This document shows positions 1 to 5,191 of a stretch of 5,191 nt of DNA, one piece after another (within the stretch, counting starts at the first letter, position 1; each line of letters begins with the position of its first letter). Source of the stretch: an uncultured Burkholderiaceae bacterium (GTDB taxonomy: Bacteria; Pseudomonadota; Gammaproteobacteria; Burkholderiales; Burkholderiaceae); the NCBI GenBank assembly GCA_937862845.1, contig CALMCK010000175.1, forward strand, positions 1 through 5,191, in the 5' to 3' direction. The notes beneath the pieces were generated by a model, which saw only the letters and a program-made list of their open reading frames with translations, did no database searches and was not told the DNA's origin. The position numbers and the translations under genes are program-made.

Positions 1-99
1 ATTCGCTTTGGCAATCTGTGGATTGGCCGAAGCGGTCAGGCTGGTCATACCGAGCGCGCCGAGTAAGGCCGTGCTGGTGAGGATGAGTTTGATGTTCAT
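1..99 (-). CDS. Exported protein, probable c-type cytochrome (N-terminal part, cut by window edge)
   Basis: Only the first 33 codons are visible, from an ATG at 99 reading toward base 1. They encode a Sec signal peptide: a Lys near the start (K4), a hydrophobic core (about residues 5-22) and an A-S-A cleavage site at residues 23-25. The mature start reads N-P-Q-I-A-K-A-N. This resembles S-E-Q-I-A-R-E-N, which lies directly before the CxxCH heme motif in the neighbouring cytochrome (173-469). I therefore infer a second small periplasmic cytochrome c, a tandem paralog, but the heme motif itself lies outside the window. The region before the start is purine-rich (AGAAAGAGA) without a strong Shine-Dalgarno core. 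The 73-base gap to the upstream cytochrome holds two hairpins, so co-transcription is uncertain. The exported nature is well supported; the cytochrome identity is moderately supported. Confidence 0.6.
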   Translation of the reverse strand, partial: MNIKLILTSTALLGALGMTSLTASANPQIAKAN

Positions 100-136
100 A
101 ATGTGTCTCTTTCTCTCTCGAAATGTGTTGCTGTAT

Positions 137-156
137 AAAACCCGAGGGTGGGTTTT
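137..156 (-). terminator. Candidate intrinsic terminator between the two cytochrome genes
   Basis: A perfect 7-bp inverted repeat AAAACCC / GGGTTTT with a 6-nt loop follows the stop of the cytochrome at 173-469. Read on the minus strand, the descending arm ends in TTTT, and because the arms are A- and T-tipped the element is symmetric and could act in either direction. The stem has only three G-C pairs and the U run is short, so termination may be partial, acting as an attenuator ahead of the next gene at 99. Confidence 0.4.
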
Positions 157-159
157 GGT

Positions 160-175
160 TGACACCGAGGTGTCA
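160..175 (-). repeat. Perfect inverted repeat overlapping the cytochrome stop codon
   Basis: TGACACC-GA-GGTGTCA is a perfect 7-bp inverted repeat; as RNA it would fold as six pairs around a 4-nt loop. The outer TGA on the minus strand (173-175) is the stop codon of the cytochrome gene. It lies 3 bases from the second hairpin at 137-156, giving two stacked 3'-end hairpins that could stabilise the mRNA end or aid termination. No T run follows directly. Confidence 0.4.
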
Positions 176-469
176 GCTCAAACTTTTAATCCATGTGGCC
201 ACCGACTTGAGCTCGGCGTCGGACATGCTATCATTCGCAGGCATTTTTTCTTTACCAAAAAAGGAGGAGACGCCTTTTCGGATGGTGTGCTTGATTTCGT
301 CAGTGCTTGCGTTGCGCGCGATGGATTGAAAAGAAGGTGCTTTTTTCTTTGAGTCGATCGCATGGCATTTAAAACACATGTTTTCACGGGCAATTTGCTC
401 GCTCGCCTGTGCCGCGAGTGTAAATGTACTGGCGCTGATAATTGTGGCGATGATGAGTGATTTTTTCAT
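173..469 (-). CDS. Small periplasmic class I cytochrome c
   Basis: This 98-residue protein has a Sec signal peptide (K2-K3, hydrophobic stretch about 5-20, A-Q-A at 20-22), giving a mature chain of about 76 residues, typical of the cytochrome c551/c552/c553 group. The single heme-binding motif is C-F-K-C-H at 32-36, where C32 and C35 attach the heme and H36 is the proximal ligand. M76 in the K-E-K-M-P segment is the probable distal ligand. The C-terminal helix S-D-A-E-L-K-S-V-A-T-W-I is the usual end of this fold. Its role would be soluble periplasmic electron transfer; its redox partner cannot be told from here. The start at 469 is chosen over 547 because AAGGAAGG (474-481) sits just before it and the signal peptide begins exactly there. 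It lies 96 bases downstream of ilvD on the same strand. Confidence 0.88.
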   Translation of the reverse strand: MKKSLIIATIISASTFTLAAQASEQIARENMCFKCHAIDSKKKAPSFQSIARNASTDEIKHTIRKGVSSFFGKEKMPANDSMSDAELKSVATWIKSLS

Positions 470-473
470 TTGG

Positions 474-481
474 CCTTCCTT
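474..481 (-). promoter_or_regulatory. Shine-Dalgarno site of the cytochrome c gene
   Basis: AAGGAAGG on the minus strand, 4 bases before the ATG at 469. It decides this start against the longer in-frame reading from 547, whose extra 26 residues would bury the signal peptide. Confidence 0.7.
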
Positions 482-494
482 CATAATGTTTGCG

Positions 495-519
495 GATGAA
501 TGCATCGGCAGATGAATGC
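495..519. repeat. Short direct repeat GATGAATGC
   Basis: GATGAATGC occurs at 495-503 and again at 511-519, a 16-base period, in the spacer between ilvD and the cytochrome gene. This could be a pair of protein-binding half-sites or chance; nothing else supports a function. Confidence 0.25.
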
Positions 520-524
520 GTTGA

Positions 525-558
525 CCGCTCGGTGCATGCAGCTGCACGCACCGAGCGG
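525..558 (-). repeat. 34-nt near-perfect palindrome downstream of ilvD
   Basis: The outer arms CCGCTCGGTGC (525-535) and GCACCGAGCGG (548-558) are perfect complements, and the centre TGCAGCTGCA continues the pairing. The whole element can form about 15-16 base pairs with only one non-Watson-Crick position. That position is G-U in a minus-strand transcript but A-C in a plus-strand transcript, so the RNA hairpin suits the direction of ilvD. It begins 7 bases after the ilvD stop. No U run follows, so it is not a classical intrinsic terminator. It may protect the ilvD mRNA 3' end, reduce read-through into the cytochrome gene, or act as a DNA site. Confidence 0.6.
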
Positions 559-565
559 GTCGTCA

Positions 566-2266
<1,701 letters not shown>

Positions 2267-2271
2267 GATTT

Positions 2272-2276
2272 TCCTT
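2272..2276 (-). promoter_or_regulatory. Shine-Dalgarno site of ilvD
   Basis: AAGGA on the minus strand, 5 bases before the ATG at 2266. It fixes the ilvD start against the longer reading from 2386. Confidence 0.65.
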
Positions 2277-2296
2277 GCGGTGTTGGGTGATTGGGG

Positions 2297-2314
2297 GCAT
2301 CGATGATGCGCATC
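2297..2314. repeat. GCATC/GATGC half-site cluster in the ilvD leader
   Basis: The sequence GCATC-GAT-GATGC-GCATC contains three copies of one 5-mer in alternating orientation, including the perfect 10-bp palindrome GATGCGCATC (2305-2314). It lies between the ilvD start and a possible ilvD -10 box at 2320-2325, near the expected transcription start, a position that would suit an operator. No regulator gene is in the window, and such short repeats can occur by chance. Confidence 0.3.
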
Positions 2315-2319
2315 GCGAC

Positions 2320-2325
2320 ATTTTA
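2320..2325 (-). promoter_or_regulatory. Possible ilvD -10 box (weak)
   Basis: On the minus strand TAAAAT matches the sigma-70 -10 consensus at five of six positions and lies 54 bases upstream of the ilvD start. No convincing -35 box is seen 16-18 bases upstream, so this is tentative. Confidence 0.25.
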
Positions 2326-2365
2326 CAACAAAGCGGGTGGGTTTGGATATGTGTGTGATAAGTCG

Positions 2366-2394
2366 TTGACGATGCGGTTGTTTCACGCCATACT
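2366..2394 (+). promoter_or_regulatory. Candidate sigma-70 promoter of the hydrolase gene
   Basis: TTGACG (2366-2371) matches the -35 consensus at five of six positions. After a 17-base spacer comes CATACT (2389-2394), matching the -10 consensus at four of six. Transcription would start near 2401, leaving a leader of about 48 bases before the ATG at 2449. Position and spacing are good and the -10 box is mediocre. Confidence 0.45.
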
Positions 2395-2439
2395 TACTTG
2401 AGTACGGGCAGTGATTTGTGGGTGAATTGTTGATTGAAT

Positions 2440-2444
2440 GGAGG
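2440..2444 (+). promoter_or_regulatory. Shine-Dalgarno site of the hydrolase gene
   Basis: GGAGG, 4 bases before the ATG at 2449. It lies inside the alternative reading from TTG 2434, so it argues for the ATG as the true start. Confidence 0.7.
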
Positions 2445-2448
2445 CAAT

Positions 2449-3405
2449 ATGTTTGATTGGAATGATTACGGACACGGGGTGTATTGTTTTGACTCGGGTT
2501 ATGCGCGCCCAGAGTTGGCGGCGATTTATTTGTTGGTCGAAAATGGTCGCGCGGCGTTCATCGATACGGGCAGCAATGCCTCTGTGCCGAATGCAATCGC
2601 TGCGTTGCAAAAAGTCGGTTTGGATGAGACTTCGGTGGATTTCGTCATTCTCACCCACATTCACCTTGATCATGCGGGTGGTGCGGGTCTGATGATGCAA
2701 AAATTCCCGAACGCCAAACTCGTGGTGCATCCGCGTGGTGTGCGGCACATGGTTGAGCCGTCTAAATTGGTGGCGGGTGTGACGGCGGTGTATGGCTCGG
2801 AATTTGTGCAGAGCATGTATGGCGATATTTTACCGATTGCTGCCGAGCGCATCATCGAGGCTGGCGATAAGTTCGTCCTAAACTTGAATGGCCGCGAGCT
2901 GGTGTGTATTGAAACTGATGGTCATGCGCGCCATCACAATTGCATCATTGATAAAAAATCTGATGGCATTTTTACAGGTGATATGTTTGGGCTGTCCTAT
3001 CGCGAAACAGATGTGGATGATCGGGTGTTCATTTTTCCAACCACCACGCCATCACAATTCGACCCACAAGCCATGCGTCGGTCCATCGATAAATTGGTTG
3101 GGATTTCACCGAAATACATGTATTTAACCCATTATGGTCGAGTGACAAATGTGGCGCAGTTGAGTAAAGAATTTTTGCGTCACCTATCTGTGGCGGTTGA
3201 CACAGCATTGTACGTGCATGGTTTAAATTTGGATGCTGCCGCACGTCATAAGCGAATAACAGATGCTTTGCATGCATACGTGCTCATGCAGTTGCGGTTG
3301 TTTGGTTGCTCACTAAGTGATGCAAAAATTCACGACGTGTTTGAAGGTGATATAGCGCTAAATGCTCAAGGTATGGAGGTGTGGCTTGATTCGTTGTCCA
3401 TGTGA
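2449..3405 (+). CDS. Metallo-beta-lactamase-fold hydrolase, substrate unknown
   Basis: A cytosolic-looking 318-residue protein with no signal peptide. Its first 230 or so residues carry a complete set of metallo-beta-lactamase-superfamily metal ligands: H-I-H-L-D-H at 70-75 (H70, H72, D74, H75), H159 in T-D-G-H-A, D178 in F-T-G-D-M, and H228 in L-T-H-Y-G. This suggests an active dinuclear Zn or Fe hydrolase of the glyoxalase II-like branch rather than a true beta-lactamase. After H228 about 90 mostly helical-looking residues follow, which I do not recognise and which may shape the substrate pocket or dimer. The start at 2449 is preferred to a TTG at 2434 because GGAGG (2440-2444) lies 4 bases before it. 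It is divergent from ilvD and followed by lgt with its own promoter, so neighbours do not reveal the substrate. Confidence 0.9.
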   Translation: MFDWNDYGHGVYCFDSGYARPELAAIYLLVENGRAAFIDTGSNASVPNAIAALQKVGLDETSVDFVILTHIHLDHAGGAGLMMQKFPNAKLVVHPRGVRHMVEPSKLVAGVTAVYGSEFVQSMYGDILPIAAERIIEAGDKFVLNLNGRELVCIETDGHARHHNCIIDKKSDGIFTGDMFGLSYRETDVDDRVFIFPTTTPSQFDPQAMRRSIDKLVGISPKYMYLTHYGRVTNVAQLSKEFLRHLSVAVDTALYVHGLNLDAAARHKRITDALHAYVLMQLRLFGCSLSDAKIHDVFEGDIALNAQGMEVWLDSLSM

Positions 3406-3419
3406 ATGGATGTGCGATG

Positions 3420-3446
3420 CTCATACGGCTTCAAAGCAAGTGTGAG
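3420..3446 (+). terminator. Stem-loop after the hydrolase gene, possible weak terminator
   Basis: CTCATAC (3420-3426) and GTGTGAG (3440-3446) pair over 7 bp with one G-U. A small inner helix GCT/AGC around TCAA could stack inside. It starts 15 bases after the hydrolase stop and ends 17 bases before the lgt -10 box. There is no U run, so factor-independent termination is doubtful. Confidence 0.25.
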
Positions 3447-3463
3447 TAGAGTAGACTTTGCGT

Positions 3464-3469
3464 TATAAT
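3464..3469 (+). promoter_or_regulatory. Consensus -10 box, probable lgt promoter
   Basis: TATAAT matches the sigma-70 -10 consensus exactly, 32 bases before the lgt start. The -35 position (around 3440-3446, GTGTGAG) is poor, so the promoter may depend on the -10 region or on an activator. It probably drives lgt and the lipoprotein gene behind it. Confidence 0.5.
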
Positions 3470-3501
3470 TCTGCTTTTCGTCACACATAAAAAGGTTTGT
3501 C

Positions 3502-4377
3502 ATGGCTCTGGTTCATCCGCAATACGACGCAGTTGCGTTCACAATTTTTAATTGGCCGGTGCATTGGTATGGCTTGACCTATCTGGCGGCGTTCATCATG
3601 TTTTTATTGGTGGGTAAATACCGTGCGCGCAAAATGCCGCTGCTGGGCTTTAAACCAATAGAGCTGGACGATATTTTATTTTATGGTGTGCTCGGTGTGA
3701 TATTGGGCGGGCGTCTGGGTTATGTGCTGTTTTACAAACTGGGTGATTACGCGGCAAACCCCTTGGATATTTTGAAGGTTTGGCAAGGCGGCATGTCCTT
3801 TCATGGCGGCTTTCTCGGCGTGGCGGTGGCGATGTGGTGGTACGGTCGTAAAACCCAACGCAGTTTCTTTGAAGTCACCGATTTTATTGCGCCGCTCGTG
3901 CCGCTCGGTTTGGCGGCGGGGCGATTGGGCAATTACATCAATGGCGAGTTGTGGGGACGTGTCTCCGATGCAGGTTACTCGTGGTTGATGGTGTTTCCGC
4001 AAGCGCGTGGCGCTGATGAGCAGTTGCTCACGGTCACACCGAGTTTGTTGGACAATCCCAACATCGCTGCGGCATGGCAGATGTACAGTGGCTTGCCGCG
4101 TCATCCTTCTCAAATTTATCAATTGCTCGGCGAAGGCCTGTTGCTGTTTGTGATTTTGTGGCTGTATTCACGCAAAATGCGTCCCGTGATGGCCGTCACG
4201 TCGGTGTTTTTGATGGGCTATGGTGTGATGCGTTTTCTCGCCGAATTCGCGCGTGAGCCCGATGACTTTCTCGGTTTGTTCGCAGGCTTGTCGATGGGGC
4301 AAATTTTATCGATACCGATGATAGTCGGCGGCGCACTGGCGTTGTATGTCTCGTGCCGCAGAGCCCGCGTGAAGTGA
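3502..4377 (+). CDS. lgt: Prolipoprotein diacylglyceryl transferase
   Basis: Lgt is the inner-membrane enzyme that moves a diacylglyceryl group from phosphatidylglycerol to the lipobox cysteine of prolipoproteins, the first step of lipoprotein maturation and essential in most Gram-negative bacteria. The 291 residues equal the E. coli length, with about seven hydrophobic segments. Expected residues are present: Y23 in W-Y-G-L, H101 in the H-G-G-F-L-G motif, the signature G-R-L-G-N-Y-I-N-G-E-L-W-G-R at 140-153 (R141, N144, E149, G152), R-H-P-S-Q at 200-204, and R244 and E248 in M-R-F-L-A-E-F. AAAAAGG lies 6 bases before the ATG. A perfect TATAAT box stands upstream. The gene 46 bases downstream encodes a lipoprotein, a direct substrate candidate. 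Identification is firm. Confidence 0.97.
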   Translation: MALVHPQYDAVAFTIFNWPVHWYGLTYLAAFIMFLLVGKYRARKMPLLGFKPIELDDILFYGVLGVILGGRLGYVLFYKLGDYAANPLDILKVWQGGMSFHGGFLGVAVAMWWYGRKTQRSFFEVTDFIAPLVPLGLAAGRLGNYINGELWGRVSDAGYSWLMVFPQARGADEQLLTVTPSLLDNPNIAAAWQMYSGLPRHPSQIYQLLGEGLLLFVILWLYSRKMRPVMAVTSVFLMGYGVMRFLAEFAREPDDFLGLFAGLSMGQILSIPMIVGGALALYVSCRRARVK

Positions 4378-4388
4378 GTCATTGGTGC

Positions 4389-4404
4389 TGTCGTTTGCAC
4401 GACA
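4389..4404 (+). repeat. Small inverted repeat between lgt and the lipoprotein gene
   Basis: TGTCGT-TTGC-ACGACA forms a perfect 6-bp stem with a 4-nt loop, starting 12 bases after the lgt stop and ending 10 bases before the Shine-Dalgarno site of the next gene. No T run follows, so it is unlikely to end transcription; it may be an mRNA processing or stability element, or chance. Confidence 0.3.
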
Positions 4405-4414
4405 ATCCGCCTTG

Positions 4415-4419
4415 GGAGG
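4415..4419 (+). promoter_or_regulatory. Shine-Dalgarno site selecting a TTG start
   Basis: GGAGG within a longer G-rich run (GGGAGGGG, 4414-4421), 4 bases before TTG 4424. The same core and spacing occur at the hydrolase gene (2440-2444). It supports TTG 4424 over TTG 4382, which has no such site. Confidence 0.65.
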
Positions 4420-4423
4420 GGCA

Positions 4424-5113
4424 TTGAGATTCATTAAAAATAAAATTATCGTTGTTGCATCGGCTCTGTTGTTGGCGAGCTGCGCCAACACACCTGCGCT
4501 GGACATTCCCCGCATTGCCTCGTATGCACCTGCGCCTGACGTGAGCACGCCATTGGCGCAGCAGCTCGCGACGGCACAAAAAGAGAAAGGTGGCCAAGCC
4601 AGTTCGGGCAGTTATCTGCTTTCAAATGGTGTCGAAGCGTTGGCCATGCGCACCAGCCTCATCAAAAATGCAAAAAACACGCTCGATGTGCAATACCACT
4701 CGATTCACGCGGGCATCAGCACGGCATTGTTGACCAATGAAACCATACTGGCTGCGCATCGTGGCGTGAAGGTGCGGATTTTGATCGATGGTGTGGACGC
4801 ACAGGGCACGCGCAGTCACATAGACTTGATTGCTTCCCATCCCAATATTGAAATCCGCGTGTACAACCCTGTGAAACGTTTGAATGGCAGCTTTGTCACA
4901 CGAAATGGCATGTTTTTATTGCACCTCAAAACCCTGCATCGACGCATGCACCATAAAATGCTGGTGGCCGACGGCGTGGTCGGTTTGACGGGCGGGCGCA
5001 ACATCGGCAATGCGTATTTCAGCGCGGATGAATCGGATAATTTCTCGGATTTGGATGTTTTGCTCGGCGGCAAAGCAGTGGCCGCATTGGAAAAAAGTTT
5101 TGATGAATACTAG
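4424..5113 (+). CDS. Phospholipase D / cardiolipin synthase-like lipoprotein, ended by an in-frame TAG
   Basis: From TTG 4424 the protein begins M-R-F-I-K-N-K, then a hydrophobic stretch and the lipobox L-A-S-C with C20, so it should be a lipoprotein matured by Lgt. The body matches the periplasm-facing phospholipase D family that includes ClsC (YmdC): L-D-V-Q-Y at 87-91, R-G-V-K-V-R-I-L at 113-120, one HKD motif (H176, K178, D183) and G-G-R-N-I-G-N-A-Y-F at 190-199. Such enzymes transfer or cleave phosphatidyl groups, for example in cardiolipin synthesis. The family normally has two HKD motifs in about 450-550 residues; this reading stops after 229, with only the first. The TAG stands where Trp is expected, and the frame continues (see 5114-5191). 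The gene is probably a nonsense-mutated pseudogene or a sequence error. Family identity is firm; function here is doubtful. Confidence 0.85.
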   Translation: MRFIKNKIIVVASALLLASCANTPALDIPRIASYAPAPDVSTPLAQQLATAQKEKGGQASSGSYLLSNGVEALAMRTSLIKNAKNTLDVQYHSIHAGISTALLTNETILAAHRGVKVRILIDGVDAQGTRSHIDLIASHPNIEIRVYNPVKRLNGSFVTRNGMFLLHLKTLHRRMHHKMLVADGVVGLTGGRNIGNAYFSADESDNFSDLDVLLGGKAVAALEKSFDEY

Positions 5114-5191
5114 AATTCATCGAACTCATGGCCTGTGCAGGCCATCCACTCCGAACGCGATCAAGCCAAACCTGAAGCCGTGCAGGCTTAT
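5114..5191 (+). pseudogene. In-frame continuation of the phospholipase D gene beyond the TAG
   Basis: Twenty-six codons follow the TAG in the same frame without another stop and run off the window. They begin N-S-S-N-S-W-P-V, so with Trp in place of the TAG the junction would read F-D-E-Y-W-N-S, the recognisable motif after the first HKD domain in this family. An open stretch this short could occur by chance, so the motif match is the main evidence. The second HKD domain would lie beyond the window. Confidence 0.65.

Noticed and set aside
2267..2386. N-terminal extension of ilvD to 2386
   Set aside because: The 40 extra residues do not match the family's N-terminus, and a good Shine-Dalgarno site sits before the 2266 start.
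2383..2748. 121-codon minus-strand frame upstream of ilvD
   Set aside because: It overlaps the hydrolase coding region antisense, including the conserved HxHxDH segment, and has no recognisable domain.
3440..3470. Sigma-54 type promoter before lgt
   Set aside because: TTTGC is present but there is no GG at the required distance upstream. The consensus TATAAT fits a sigma-70 promoter better.
3676..4122. 148-codon minus-strand frame opposite lgt
   Set aside because: It is antisense to conserved lgt signature codons. Its composition (rich in Arg, His, Gln, Thr) is typical of a shadow frame.
4120..4122. Gln instead of Glu after the R-H-P-S-Q-x-Y motif of Lgt (residue 207)
   Set aside because: E. 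coli has Glu here, but I recall Gln in some betaproteobacterial Lgt proteins. The key catalytic residues are intact, so this is probably normal lineage variation.
4382..4423. Longer start (TTG 4382) for the phospholipase D-like gene
   Set aside because: There is no ribosome site before it, and it would put 14 residues in front of a complete lipoprotein signal that starts naturally at TTG 4424.

Overview
The window looks like chromosomal DNA of a betaproteobacterium, most like a Burkholderiales relative of moderate GC. This rests on the IlvD and Lgt sequence types, on ilvD and lgt lying close together (familiar in that group from general knowledge), and on Shine-Dalgarno starts with TGA stops. 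The assignment is inference; no marker gene is present.

Left half, minus strand, read right to left. ilvD (566-2266) encodes a complete dihydroxy-acid dehydratase of branched-chain amino acid synthesis. Next comes a small periplasmic class I cytochrome c (173-469), then the first 33 codons of a second exported protein (<1-99), which is probably a paralogous cytochrome c cut by the window edge. A 34-nt near-perfect palindrome lies between ilvD and the first cytochrome. Two adjacent hairpins lie between the two cytochromes, one of them terminator-like.

Right half, plus strand. A divergent intergenic region (2267-2448) with candidate promoters separates ilvD from a metallo-beta-lactamase-fold hydrolase of unknown substrate (2449-3405). 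A short gap with a consensus -10 box precedes lgt (3502-4377), the inner-membrane prolipoprotein diacylglyceryl transferase. Forty-six bases after lgt, and probably in the same operon, a TTG-started gene encodes a lipoprotein of the phospholipase D / cardiolipin synthase family (4424 onward). Lgt would be the enzyme that lipidates it.

The most unusual point is that the phospholipase D reading frame is interrupted by TAG at 5111-5113. This falls where the family usually has Trp in a F-D-x-Y-W-N-S motif, and the same frame continues with N-S and stays open to the window end. It looks like a TGG-to-TAG nonsense change, a sequencing error, or a read-through codon, not a natural C-terminus. Otherwise the region reads as ordinary housekeeping DNA, and I see no evidence of a novel multi-gene system, mobile element, CRISPR array, tRNA or rRNA.
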